Of a stretch of DNA of 64,000 bases, positions 1 through 10,903 are shown piece after piece. Source of the DNA: Plasmodium coatneyi (Eukaryota; Apicomplexa; Aconoidasida; Haemosporida; Plasmodiidae). Each line of letters starts with the position of its first letter. Within the stretch, counting starts at the first letter, position 1. Below the pieces are notes generated by a model that did not search any database, was not told where the DNA came from, and saw only the letters and a program-made list of their open reading frames with translations. The stretch spans positions 3,782,001-3,846,000 of the forward strand of contig NC_033567.1 in the NCBI RefSeq assembly GCF_001680005.1, in the 5' to 3' direction. A program made the translations under genes and the position numbers.

Positions 1-2
1 AG

Positions 3-188
3 GACACAAGCAACGAGCTGAGCGACCTTGGTGGCGTTGTGCCGTATTCGGGGCAAAGGGAAGGTGTATACCACTCAGTCTACACTCCTACCCAGGTTCG
101 TTTTTCTCAGTTTTCCGCTTTTTCCCGTGATTTGCATGTTTGTGGGACTACTCATTTGTGCATCTACACACGTTTGATTTTTCCCTAA
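3..188 (+). CDS. Possible 3' end of a gene cut by the left edge
   Basis: One plus-strand frame is open from the first bases to a TAA at 186-188 (61 residues). The first 30 residues (D-T-S-N-E-L-S-D-L and Y-S-G-Q-R-E-G-V-Y) look like ordinary protein. The rest, after a possible splice donor near base 93, looks like read-through of non-coding DNA. It could be the last exon of a neighbour lying to the left, or chance. I recognise no family. Confidence 0.22.
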   Translation, partial: DTSNELSDLGGVVPYSGQREGVYHSVYTPTQVRFSQFSAFSRDLHVCGTTHLCIYTRLIFP

Positions 189-869
189 CGGCCCAACTTT
201 ATAATTCTTTCGCCCTGGCCCTGGTGCCCATTTGAACCAACTCAAACTGCTTGTCATTAGTTGGTACTTTGACCGGGCGGACGCCGAAACGCGTTTCAGT
301 GCCCCGTGAGGGGATATGCATACGTTCATATGTAAGGCTCCTTTTTTATTTCTTTCGATTTGATAAGGTCTTTTTTTGCAAGTTTCCCTTGTTCAAGCGG
401 TGTAGGAAAAAAACGCAAACGCAGGTATACATATATTATATACAACCATGCGTGCGCGAGTCTACAACCCCATGCCGCTTCTTAAATACTCACGGTGAAG
501 AAAAAGCTGTTGCATTCACGTAAGCATATAATAAAAAAAAAAAAAAAAAGGAGGAAAAAAGGATGCACAAAAAGGTATATAATTAACAACGGGACCCATG
601 TTCATGTTGCGCATATATGTATAGGTAGTGTGGCTTCATCTTTTATCGCTCTTACAATTAAGGGGGGGTGTATGCTCTTCCTCTCTTTACAACACAGCAA
701 TGATATGCGTGCCAGCTGGTAGGCATGCTGCAGTTCAGGCAATAAATATAAAGATTCTTTGCGCTCCTCACGTAGATCATACTGACATTCGTCCTTCTCC
801 TTTCCATGGTCGGGATTTCTCCCCACCCCCCCACACGTAATTTCTTCCTCTCTCTTCTTAGCGCCGCAT
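189..869. other. Spacer left of RPS28
   Basis: No convincing gene. It holds a 17-base poly(A) tract at 533-549 and several C/T- or G-rich stretches. It is the 3' side of RPS28, so 3' UTR and terminator sequence of that gene should lie in its right part. Confidence 0.5.
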
Positions 870-1073
870 TTATCGTAATCTTCTTGCTTCTCTTTCCGTT
901 TCGAGTAAGGCTAAAATATCTCCTTCTCTGACTGGGCCCTTAACATTTCTTATTAAAAATCTTCCTGACAATTCTGTATCTCCCATAAATTGGGCCCTGA
1001 CTTGTATGACTCCTCCTCTGCTTCCTGTTCTTCCCAAAACTTTTTCAACTTTGGCTAACTTGGATTTTTCCAT
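870..1073 (-). CDS. RPS28: 40S ribosomal protein S28 (eS28)
   Basis: Small cytosolic ribosomal subunit protein, located in the head of the 40S near the mRNA exit channel. The single exon gives 67 residues, the usual eukaryotic eS28 length, from an ATG at 1073. The protein carries the family signature around residues 17-35 (T-G-S-R-G-G-V-I-Q-V-R) and the conserved end E-S/T-E-R-E-A-R-R-L-R. It has an OB-type fold in known structures. No intron is seen, unlike L27 and L29 in this window. It lies 3' of IMP3 on the same strand with a 1.5 kb spacer, so it has its own promoter. Identity is certain from the near-invariant sequence. Confidence 0.97.
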   Translation of the reverse strand: MEKSKLAKVEKVLGRTGSRGGVIQVRAQFMGDTELSGRFLIRNVKGPVREGDILALLETEREARRLR

Positions 1074-2597
1074 TTTGGCAAAAAATGTGAGAAAAGTGGC
1101 CGTTTGGTTAAGAGGATCGCTTAAAACGAAATAAATGAATAATCAAGCAAATAATTTAGCAAATAATTAATTAAATAATTAAATAAATCGCTTTCTGGGC
1201 AGTTACGCGGATTTTTTGCGTACGTTATAATTCGTTACAATTTTATTGTATTTTTTTTAAATTCCTTTTTGGCTATTTTTTTTCGCTTATATTATATGTA
1301 TGTCGTGCTTTGTTAAATATTTTTGCAAAAACTGGCAAACTTCTCTTTTTTCATCCCTTTTGTAAAATTACCGTTACAGAAAAAGAAACGGCGCATATAT
1401 TTCTTGTCATTCCGTACAAATGATGGCACCGAGTTTGGTATTTTTAAAAAATGCGCCTTCGGTGAAGTGGTAAAAATACCGTTTTCACACTTATATACCA
1501 GTTAAAATTAATTGGTGATTTTGTGAATACTTTAAATGGTTACGAATATTTTTTCGATCAATTTATAACTCACCATTTGATGCTTTGCCAAAACACCGCC
1601 GTGGTGCGCAGTTGAAACGAAAACAAACTTTGCTGACCCAACCCGGACTGCATAAACTTAACCGCACAAAGGAGAAGTACTTTTTTTTTTTTTTTTTTTT
1701 TTCCCTTTTTACGTCATTTTACATATGGTTCAATTTATGTGCTGTTCTTTTTGCTGAACTTTTTTATGCCCCGATTTGTTGTGACTGTTTCCTAGGGGGG
1801 AGGGAAAAAAAAGTGCCGCAAAAATATTGCCGTCACACAGATTGCCTTAGCGCTGTTGACAAAGTACCACCACTATTCAGCTCTATATAGGGGCAACCTC
1901 TCATTTTTGTCACGCCAAATATTAAATGGAATGAACTCGAACAGGGCGAAAAATGAGCCTCCTTTTGTATTAAATAAATGGTAAAGGTTCAACCGCTTAA
2001 ATGGTGAACATTTTTGCCATTCGTTTTTTCCTTTCCCCTTTTTGTGGTTCCTTAAAAAAAGGGATGCTGTTTTCGCCGGTGACACAACGCACAATATAAT
2101 AATAATTCGTTGCCATGTGGGAAAAGGAAAAAAACAAAAAATGAAGAAATACCAGGGGGAGGTGTACTTATATATAATTTTACCTTATTCGCCATTTTTA
2201 AGTTTTTTTTTTTCCTTTTTAACCCCCATTTGTGAAACCCAAAGGGGAAATAATTCCATTCAGATGTTTCTCACCATCATGCGGGGCTTGCCCTAGCACC
2301 ATGTCCCATTTTGCTTTTTCTAAAAAATATCTTAATCAAACGACGTGTACGCAAAATGTAAGTTGCGTTACAAAGAGTTGGGGTTTTAAAAAAATAAAAA
2401 AAAGGGAAACAAAATATGGGCGATGTTGAGAGGACACGGAAAGTTCCGAATCGTAAACACCGTCAATAGAACATATTCCTATTTTGTAACATGCCATAAG
2501 AGCATCACAAAAAAAAAAGAAAAAAAATTATGATAAACCAGGCTTTTTTTTTCCAAAAGTGCAACCTTCCTTGGAACGTCCTCCCCATTCTGTTGGG
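1074..2597. other. RPS28 promoter region / IMP3 3' region
   Basis: Non-coding. Holds the 5' side of RPS28, with an AT-rich run of AATAATTAATTAA type at about 1145-1190, a 22-base poly(T) tract at 1681-1702, and A/T-rich sequence up to the IMP3 stop. Short open frames here are not conserved-looking. Confidence 0.5.
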
Positions 2598-3149
2598 TCA
2601 ATTTCCAAGGAGCTCATAGTCGTCCCGGTTGTTCTGATGCCTCTGTATATGCTTCACAATTTTAGATCCATCTGCCCACTTAATATGGTCTTCTAAATTT
2701 CTGTTAATATGAAAAGCTGGGTTGTTAATTACGTTATTTCCAACCCGTACATTTCCATGCTGAATGTACGTAATGGCTAGCTGTATCGTTTGAACAAATT
2801 TTTGCCTGAACAAAATTACAGCTAATCTCCTTCTACAGAAGGAAGAGACGGATATTTTTTCACACTCAGCTAAACTTGATTTGCAATTTATTACCCCCAT
2901 GTCGTATAACTTGTCTAACAACTCACTTGTCATTTTTATTCTAAATTCATCATTGTCTGGCAATAACCTCAATTTGGACACTAACTTTGTTATGTAGCCA
3001 CATATTTTATTGTACTTGGCGTAATCCTCTCTGTTTTGAATTACGTACTTTCTGAGGACTTTCACCTCTCGTACATTTCGGGTCCTCTTCCAGTCGTACA
3101 GGTTCACCTTCTTGAGCAGCTTCTGCTCGTGGTATTTCAGTTTACGCAT
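2598..3149 (-). CDS. IMP3: U3 small nucleolar ribonucleoprotein IMP3
   Basis: Component of the small-subunit processome that helps base-pair U3 snoRNA with the pre-18S rRNA in the nucleolus. The single exon gives 183 residues, the same size as yeast and human IMP3, with the usual start M-R-K-L-K-Y-H-E-Q-K-L-L-K-K-V-N. An N-terminal basic helix is followed by the ribosomal S4/IMP3 region and, at about residues 108-150, an S4-type RNA-binding motif (R-R-L-A-V-I-L, then Q-H-G-N-V-R-V-G). ATG at 3149; in-frame stop at 2598. It is related to ribosomal S4/uS4, but length and the N-terminal signature fit IMP3. Confidence 0.94.
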   Translation of the reverse strand: MRKLKYHEQKLLKKVNLYDWKRTRNVREVKVLRKYVIQNREDYAKYNKICGYITKLVSKLRLLPDNDEFRIKMTSELLDKLYDMGVINCKSSLAECEKISVSSFCRRRLAVILFRQKFVQTIQLAITYIQHGNVRVGNNVINNPAFHINRNLEDHIKWADGSKIVKHIQRHQNNRDDYELLGN

Positions 3150-3647
3150 TTTCTACTGAACCTGTTGGGGGAAATAGCTTTTTTTTTTTTTCCTCTTCTG
3201 CTTCAAGTTGTCAGAACTGGCAAGGAACAATCAGATGGTGAGTCGTACGCGCTTTTATACCTTCAAATATGATAACTCTGCTGATGGTAAACAACGTTGT
3301 GGAAACGAAAAGGGACTTTGCAGAACTGCCCCTCGCTGTTCAACGAATGGACATAATATATGCGGTTCTTCGGTTTTGAAGTTGCCTCTCTCATATTATT
3401 GAGGAAGTAATACATAATATATATTTCCCTCCGATGTAATCTTCATTCCGAATGGCTCTACGCCGCGTCCGTGTAAGACTAATTTTTGTACGCAAATCAC
3501 CCTTCTGCTGAAGCCGTTTAATTATAGTATACACTGTTAATTAAAAATTGTTACCTTAGCGTAAACCAAAAAAAGAAAAAAAAAAATTGCTACTAAAAAA
3601 ACGGACGTATGTGATACAAAAAATCGGGGACTTTTTCCATTTGCGGG

Positions 3648-3682
<35 letters not shown>

Positions 3683-3938
3683 GCGAAGCGGAGCACATAT
3701 CAATCGGGGAAGGAAAAAAAAATTACATTTTTTGTACAAAAAAAAATTAAAAGTAAAATAACTTCCAATTAGCATGCGCTTACTGCTACATCACGGAAGT
3801 GCCACTTGGAAGAAATATACTTATTTATCCCTACATGCATAACCAAAAGGAAAAAAACATTGGCATTAAGAATGTTGGCACGCTTGCTCGCCGTTGCTGC
3901 ATTGTAAAAAATTTAATTTTTCCATACGTAGCATCTCC
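3150..3938. other. IMP3 promoter region / 3' side of the DUF4708-like gene
   Basis: Non-coding spacer between two minus-strand genes. Contains a 33-base poly(A) tract (3648-3680) and several shorter A runs. No supported gene. Confidence 0.5.
3648..3680. repeat. Poly(dA) tract, 33 bases
   Basis: An uninterrupted run of 33 A on the plus strand. Such tracts exclude nucleosomes and vary in length. This one lies in the spacer upstream of IMP3. Confidence 0.9.
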
Positions 3939-6242
3939 CTACATCATTTTGCGCGTCTTCATTCCCTGCGTGGGGTCTTCCGTTTGGCCGAGTGGCGGGT
4001 TGGTGGTTACGGGAAAATTGGGCCGCTTCTTCTCTTGGTGGTCATAATCCACTTGGGTTAGTGTGGGCTCCTCCTGGTACAACGCAGCCTCGTCCAGATT
4101 GTCCAGGAAGTTTTCAAAATCTTTGGAAAATATGATCTGTGGGTTTACGCTTTCGAACATGCTAAAGTCGGTCATGTAGTCTGGATTGTTTCCCTCCTGA
4201 ACCCTGTAACTCTTTGCAACGTTGTGAAGGTATTTGTCCAATTGGTTGTTCTGGTTTGGATTCCCCACCATGTAAGATTCTCCAATCTGTGCCGTTTTCA
4301 TCCCTGCGTGGTTGTTTGGGTGATCTGTGATGGGCACTACGGTGGTGCCTTGCTGCTTCGTTTTGTGAACCAGATCAACTGCGTGGTCAGGGTTAGCATT
4401 TCTTGTGAAGTAATCGGGTTGCAGTCCTGTTTCATGCTGAATGGGTTTCTGTTGGAGATTCCCTTGTCCAGCGTAGTAGGCCAGCGCAGACTCCTTCAGA
4501 ATGGTGCCCAAGTCCCTTCTGGAGGAGTCCCCCTCTCCGTTGCCACTTTTTTTATTTTTGGAAAAATCTAAATTTATTGATACACCCGAGGTGGTTAATG
4601 TATTCCCGTACAGTTGGTACGAATTGTCGTATGTTTTTTGTAGTTTATTTGATTGGGAAATTGAGTGAGAAAAATTATTCCCTTCAAATTCGTGTTTACA
4701 AATTCGACTCAGTTTGGCATAAAATTCGGGGTCATCCTGATCATCCCCCTGTTCCTTCTTTACTGGAATAACAAGCTGACGTTCGAAAAGATCGTCGAAT
4801 ATACTTTCTCCTTCATCACAGTCGGAAAACCTGAGCAATTTTATCTGTGCCCTTTTTAACAGCTCAAAGGTACGCAAAAAATGGCAGACGTAAAAAAAAG
4901 GGTCCTTCTTTACTGCTATATTTAATTTGTATATATTATCCCTTAGGAGAACTCCTTGGGGGTAGTTAAATACTCCTTTGTATAGTCTCACCTTTACTAT
5001 TTTTTTTAGAGCATTTTCGTTTAACACATAACCGTGTACATTCAGCCAGTAATCCTTATAGTTGAAATTTCGTTCCTCCACTTTTGCATCTGAAATATCG
5101 AGAACATTTAAAATGGTAGCCCTCATGGAACAGCGTGGTAGACAATACACATACATATTTTCGTAAATTTGTTCTTCCACCAGGGGTAGAACTTTGTACA
5201 TACTTAACATAACCTTTAAATGCATCTGCACGAAATGTATGTAATTTTTCTTCTGACTAGCTACCCTGTAATTGGTATTTAATATGTGGAACTTAAAACC
5301 TATGCAGTTAAAATATTTACTGGAATTATTTCCACAAAATTTGGACTCAATGATCGTATCCATATTATCCCATATGTGAACCCACTTCCCACATTCTACG
5401 TACTTACATACTAGGGTAAATTGGATAATATAGGAGAGGAGGCACTTGTCTATCTCATTGTTATTACTTTTGTCGTTTCTTTCAACCGTTAGACATATGG
5501 AATACTTTGTTTTTAACTCCTGCTTGAGTTTTTGCAGTATGGTTGTGGTTTCCTTGTCGTTTCTGTAGCAGAGGATGATTCTGTCGGATACGCATGTGCC
5601 CATGATGTGGTTTTCGCTCCGCATGATGAGGAACCTCGTTATCTGCACGCTGTTCCGGATTGGCGTCCCCAGCTCATCCCTGAGGGGGGGTAAACGGTGT
5701 AGTAACAACGGTGTGGAAAAATCGAATAACCCAAGTTGTTCCACAAATGGGACGGTTACATTGTATATACTCACTCATATTCAAAATTATTTAGTGAAAA
5801 GAAAGTACCACTGTGGAACACGTTCAGGGTGTTGTGTTGGGTGGAGTGCCCTCACATGTTCACGTCCAGGCGAACAACACAAATACACCCCCTTACATAC
5901 ACCCTATCCAAATTACCTGATCTCAAACAGATACCTAGAAAGGATTAAATTCTCGAATTTAAATTCCATGTATATGATAAAATTATTATCGTCATTGTTG
6001 CCAGACGGTTGCTTTTTCGCCTTCTTATTTTCTTCATTCTGTTTTGCCTCTCTCGTTATGGACGCTGCAGTATGGGGGGGAAAATGAAAATGCTAATTTT
6101 CAAATTTTGCAACATGTTGATGGGGGGAATTATGTCTTGTCCACTCAGGGGGGAAAAGGAGGCATACTGTTTGGCTAGCCGACGCACCTGACAGGAGCAA
6201 CTTTTGGTATTCCTCCGACTTGTCTTTCAAATGATCTTTCAT
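3939..6242 (-). CDS. DUF4708/C18orf63-like protein, four exons
   Basis: Exons on the minus strand: 6242-6188, 6064-5917, 5810-5775, 5679-3939. All junctions are GT-AG, phases agree, and the total of 1980 nt gives 659 residues. Start: ATG 6242 (M-K-D-H-L-K-D-K). Residues 1-50 are charged and helical. The core, about 60-370, resembles the metazoan DUF4708 family (human C18orf63): a beta/hydrophobic start (G-T-F-F-S-L), then Y-C-L-P-R-C-S-M at about 257-265, Y-K-D-Y-W with H-G-Y about 30 residues later, and F-N-Y-P-Q-G near 317. The tail, 400-659, is Q/N-rich and disordered. Function is unknown in all lineages I recall. The family match is by eye from motif order and spacing; the exon model is stronger than the family call. 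An upstream exon before 6242 cannot be excluded, since the frame stays open to about 6370. Confidence 0.68.
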
Positions 6243-6554
6243 TTTTTTCCTCGCATAGTCATGTTTAAATGAATGGACAGGTGAGGCAAACTGGCGGCGT
6301 AAAACGGTGGGCCTATCCGAGCGAAGAAAAAAACTCGCAGCAACAGCACAACTGTTCTGTTAAAAAAGGCATTTTAAAACACGGTGTAGAACAAGTGGCG
6401 GTACTTTTTTCGAGTTTTACTCAAGTCAATTTATTTATTTTTTCTTCCCGTCAAAATTGATTAAACAGGTTAAGTTTCCATAAAAAGGGAAAAAAAATTG
6501 AGGACGGCGAAATGGCGTTACTTTGTGGACGCCTCCAATGTGCATACCATTTGG

Positions 6555-6595
<41 letters not shown>

Positions 6596-6929
6596 AATAA
6601 ACGAACGAATTAGCTAAATTCTCATTTTGGCACTTTTCATAAATGCCTTTTTTTTCCTTCACATGCCATGTAAACATTTCCGTGTGTACATTTATCATTT
6701 TCCAAGTAGGTATTTTCCTTTTTTTTTTCTTCAATTTTCCGTTCTGCATTTTCGTCATTTTTTTGTGAAACGTTCGAAGGCCCGACATGGGAGTGTCCCT
6801 GACTGACCATGTGGCTTGGCACAAAAGAGGGGGTGTATGGCAACGCATGCAAAGTTGCACTCGTAAGAAAACACTTTTTTTTTTTTTTTGTTATTTTGAT
6901 TTTCCCTGTGCGTCCCCACATTTCGGGCG
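6243..6929. other. Spacer between the DUF4708-like gene and RAD1
   Basis: Promoter side of the DUF4708-like gene and 3' side of RAD1. Dominated by a 39-base poly(A) tract at 6555-6593 and A/T-rich flanks. Open frames crossing it encode long F or K runs and are not genes. Confidence 0.5.
6555..6593. repeat. Poly(dA) tract, 39 bases
   Basis: The longest homopolymer in the window, an uninterrupted run of A on the plus strand. It lies about 310 bases upstream of the first exon of the DUF4708-like gene. Confidence 0.9.
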
Positions 6930-8860
6930 TTACGCAAAATTGAGAAGGGACATATCTGTCAGGGGTTGTACGAAGTAACACAAATGCGTTCCGTTCATGT
7001 TGTATTCCCTTGCAAAAAAAATAAATAAATAAATGAGTAAATGAGTAAATGAATATGCAGCAAAGTGAATTACCAAACGGATGCCCTGCTGTGCGAAGCA
7101 GTATGCATAAATGATGCATCTCATCCGTTTCGAAGAAAAAAAGGACAATTCGTAGGAGACCCTGGGGCGTGCCCCAGAAATGGGAGAACATATCTGCTCA
7201 CGGAATAGGCCATCACATATTCGGCACACTCACCTGAGGGTAAACTGAAACCGCAGCAAGCCGTTTTCCTGGAAATCCATTCTGAGGTGGGAACTTATTT
7301 CTACGGAGGTGGAAAGGCGAGCAGACTGTTACGTGTGCTCGCGTTTGGAATGGGTGAGGGGTAAGGTTAGGAGGGAATTTTTTTATTCACATTTTTTTTT
7401 TTTTTTTTTCTAATTACTGAGCGCCTGGTTAATTTTTGATAAGTCTCTTATCCGGTACTTGAATCTGCGAAAGGGGGTCAACATATGGGTGGGAAGTTGC
7501 CTACCTAGATGTGCACACGTGAGTAGTAATACGGCACGTCTATCTGGGCACTTCTCCCTCCATCAGTATACATTTGACTTTTTGAGCTCTTAAAGTCCTG
7601 AAAGTTTTCCCTCGGCATGAGCTGAACGGACCGTTGGTAATTCTTATTTTTCGTTTCCTGCGGGGGAGCAAGTGTAATGCATATAGCGTAGCATGTGCGT
7701 GTGTGTGTGTGCACAGGAATGTGTCGTTTCGGGGTATAAAGGCGACGTTTGGGTTGGCGGTACGCCAATGAAGGGAGGAGGGGCAGCTGCACAGGCTAAT
7801 GATAAGATTAAGCATGTGCCTTGAGCGCATTAAATATTCACCCCCTTCGCATTACCATTCTAAGCACCGTGCTACTATCGTTAGTATATTCGGTTATGTA
7901 AAAAGTAATGTACTCATCGGTGCCCTTAATCAAGTAGTCCAGGTAAAAGGAAAAAGTCGTAGACAGGATGGAAAAGAAATTGTAGTCATTTTGTAGGAAG
8001 GTGTATTTTTCTAACTTGCTTATTTCATAGTAGTAGTCTACAATGATTCTCACAAAAGTTTCAGATGTGTCTCCATCTTCATCCGTCAGGTGCAGAATCA
8101 GCTTCCTATTCGGGTAGTCAAATTTTATGTTTAAAAGAATAGGGTCTAAAAATTCTACTGATCTGAGTAATTCGTACTGACAAACGAGAAATTCAATGTT
8201 GTTGTTTTTTTTTTCGTCATCGATTTTTTCATATACTTTTTTTCGAATAAAATACTCGTCCTCATTTTCTTCTTCTTTTTTATTACTCTGTGTAGGTTTA
8301 ACCTTCAGTGGAGACACCGCCTTTAGTTTTATTAAATTGTTGCTCTCCATGTTTATAGCATGTGTGGTGTACAAATTATCTGAATTTACGCTGTTCGTAT
8401 CATCTTCGTGGCTGTCTTCGCTATACGTATTTTTATATTCCCCTTTGCAACGTTTCACCCTGGGGGTGTGGCATCTGCTGCATGCACCTTCGGATAAGGC
8501 ACTTGAATGGTGACCACCACATGGGTCATTCTTCCCCCCCGTGGAGCTGTCACTTCCTCTTCTTCGACGCTTCTCCCTATGCATGTCCCCCTTATCCAAG
8601 ACACTGTAACTAGTAAAGCAGTCAGAATCCAAAAACAGAAAACAGTATATCTGCTTACACTTAGACAAGCTCCTTAACATTAACCCATCACCCAACAGAT
8701 TGAACAGAATACAATTTTCCACCTCCCCCTGGTTGGTTGTACTTCTCTTCTGGATGGAGTTACTTTTGTTGTCATCCACGCTTAGAAGGGCCAAGGCGCT
8801 TTTGAAGAAATTTACATTTTTAACAGAGAAGTGATAATTCGTCTGGGTGTCTCCCTTCAT
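6930..8860 (-). CDS. RAD1: RAD1-like subunit of the 9-1-1 checkpoint clamp, five exons
   Basis: Exons on the minus strand: 8860-7856, 7657-7533, 7464-7418, 7300-7234, 7008-6930; GT-AG throughout, phases agree, 1323 nt, 440 residues. RAD1 forms a PCNA-like ring with RAD9 and HUS1 and signals stalled or damaged DNA to ATR-type kinases. The order of segments follows human RAD1: N-terminal strand Y-H-F-S-V-K-N-V, then C-I-L-F-N-L-L-G-D-G-L (inner helix region), I-E-F-L-V-C-Q-Y-E-L-L, and at the C-terminus a strand pair L-R-M-D-F-Q-E-N-G-L-L-R-F-Q-F followed by N-G-T-H-L-C-Y-F-V-Q-P, which matches the family end. A charged insert of about 130 residues (89-221) splits domain 1, which explains the length against about 280 in human. 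Exon 2's donor (GCC|GTATTA) is chosen because it alone keeps frame. HUS1 or RAD9 remain less likely alternatives. Confidence 0.7.
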
Positions 8861-9480
8861 CGTTTTGAGGGGGAGCAGTTTTGAGGTAGTCCCTTTCGGA
8901 CGAGTCAAAAGGAAAAATAAAATTATTTCCCACTGGGGGGCCTTAAGAAGGATGTGTAGGTGCCCACAACAGAAAAAAAAGGGAAAGGGGTTTTTTCACA
9001 CAAGTGGGGGAGCGTGGGTGGAGGGGCCAAGTTGGCAAAAAAAAAAAAAAAAAAAAAAAAAAATGACACAAAAATTAACCTTCACGTTAACCTTCATGTT
9101 AACCTTAATGTTAACGTTCATTATAACCTTCACGTTAACGTTGCCATGTGAGATGGCTCAAATGAAGATGCCACGCTGCCTATACGACAGAGTGTAAACT
9201 AAAAAAAAAAAAAAAAAGGAAATTTCTGTGCACATGTGCAATGTTTTTTTCTTTCATTTCCCCCTCTGCTTTGTTCTCCATGTTTGCTCGTTGCATGCAT
9301 AAAAAAGGCGCACTTCCTAGTACAGCTACAGATAAGGATACTTTTTTTTTTCACAAGGGACACACCCAGGGTGGAACAAAGTAGAATGTGCTCAATTCAT
9401 GAAAGTGGGAGGACAGGCTGCCTACATGACCGAGTCAGCCAGTTAACCGTTTCGCGCTACACTTTGTCTGCCAAGAAGAA
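8861..9480. other. RAD1 promoter region / uS10 3' region
   Basis: Non-coding. Holds a 27-base poly(A) tract (9037-9063), the 12-base tandem repeat described separately, a TGCATGCA octamer at 9292-9299, and a poly(A) at about 9200-9217. Confidence 0.5.
9077..9136. repeat. 12-base imperfect tandem repeat, five copies
   Basis: Units of AACCTTCACGTT type occur five times in a row: copies 1 and 5 are identical, copies 2 and 3 differ by 1-2 bases, copy 4 (AACGTTCATTAT) is degenerate, and a partial sixth follows. The junctions create GTTAAC palindromes. It sits about 220 bases upstream of the RAD1 start codon, directly next to a poly(A) tract. Confidence 0.85.
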
Positions 9481-10903
9481 CTATTCAAATGAGAGGGACT
9501 CGATTTTCTTCATCAAGTCTTCATTCTCGTGATACCACTTTTTCTTCTCCATCGTTCTGCAGAAGGGGGGGGAAGTTAATTTCCATATGGCGTTCAGACA
9601 AATATTTCGTTGTCTCAGTGGAGCATGCGTGGTGAGGCTGCCCTCCGATCAGAACGCATATCGAATGGCATCATCATGGGGTAATTTTTTTTCTCCTTAC
9701 TTTTTGTAATAGTGCTGCAATATATGCAGGGGGAATTTGTACAGGTCATAAAAATTTCTGGGCAGCCTCACATTCATGTACTTTGCATTTTCCAGCAACG
9801 ATTCCACAATTTTTTTTTTCTCCTTGGCGTTAAGCAAATTCGTGTAGTACTTGCTGACGTATTTTTTTTTTTTTAAATTTTGTACTTCCGCCTTTTTTAG
9901 TCCTTTGTAATTTTCTTCGAAGTAGTACTCGAAGCCCACGAACCGGGGCAGCTTCACGGATAGGAAGTCAGTGACTGGACAGGGGGGAAGGGTAAAAATA
10001 AAGATCGTGCGGTGCTTAATAGGGGGGGATGATTACACACACAAGGGGGAAAGTACTTATCCAGTTCGAATGTGTGGTCTGTTCGAACCATTTGACAGTT
10101 CCCCTTTTGGTGAGACACACAGAGAGGACACATTTCCCTACTTCACGTGGCGCCACTTACATTCGTTGCTTTTCAAGCTTATGGAAGAGTTCAGAAAAAT
10201 ATCCAATTTACATCCGTACTGCTTTATTTCGAATTGCTCCCTGCTGTCCTTATCCACGTGGGGCGATCTCAGGAAGGTGAATCTGCGCAGAAGGGAGAGG
10301 GGGGCACACTTAGCTTAGCTACACATACCGTGGCAATTTTGTGTCTGCGTGTGATTTATTTCGACATGAACAGTAGCACGGAAAGATGGTGAGATAGAAC
10401 AAACAATGTTGCGCTCCTGTTGGAATTACCTCTTCTTTATTGTCTTCTGCGGAATCGGGCCAGCAATGATAAACTGAGGATACTGGCTGATTTTCTCCTT
10501 CACATTTAAGACGGCCTTTTGCAGGTGGTCCGAAAAGTAGGAGTTTAGAACAATTCGAAGGTGGTAGTTTTCCTTCCACTTGTTTAAAATGTCCAGGTCT
10601 TTTATATCTGTGTTGACTTTCTCTAACTGGGGGTGCGTAAAAAGGTGAAAAGGTAAAAAGGAAAATATGAACTTATTGCAGGGGTTACAACATTGGTGGC
10701 ACCACTCAGAGGGATGGAAACACCCCCGCTGGTATTTCCAATTGCATTACGTTGTTGTAAACTCGAACGTTCTTCCTTAGGGTGTTTCTCGTAGGAACTG
10801 CCCTCAAAAAGGCTGTCATTCCTTCGGGGGCTACCCTCAGGGCAGTGGATCTCCCATAAGCACAGTGTAATATCAGAAAGAGGACCAAAAAGCATACGTT
10901 CAT
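9481..10903 (-). CDS. Organellar 30S ribosomal protein S10 (uS10), probably apicoplast, five exons
   Basis: Exons on the minus strand: 10903-10751, 10626-10430, 10282-10161, 9974-9701, 9556-9481; GT-AG, phases agree, 822 nt, 273 residues. uS10 sits in the head of the small subunit. Exon 1 begins M-N-V-C-F-L-V-L-F-L-I-L-H-C-A-Y-G, a clear signal peptide, followed by an R/T/N-rich stretch, as in apicoplast bipartite leaders. Exons 2-3 carry the S10 core: R-I-V-L-N-S-Y, then A-G-P-I-P-Q-K-T, then the diagnostic L-R-S-P-H-V-D-K-D-S-R-E-Q-F-E. Exons 4-5 add about 117 charged residues after the core, longer than bacterial S10 (about 100 residues). A mitochondrial destination is the alternative; the signal peptide argues against it. 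Divergent from SNAPC3 across 666 bases. Confidence 0.88.

Noticed and set aside
6435..6860. Minus-strand frame with a run of phenylalanines
   Set aside because: The phenylalanines come from the 39-base poly(A) tract; the flanks lack gene-like composition and no start or partner exon is supported.
7505..7661. RAD1 exon 2 extended to the TAG/GTAGGC site at 7505
   Set aside because: In the only open frame this adds an in-frame stop at the junction; the GTATTA donor at 7532 keeps frame into exon 3.
10060..10095. GTTCGAACC resembling a tRNA B box
   Set aside because: It lies in the third intron of uS10, and no A box or cloverleaf can be folded around it.
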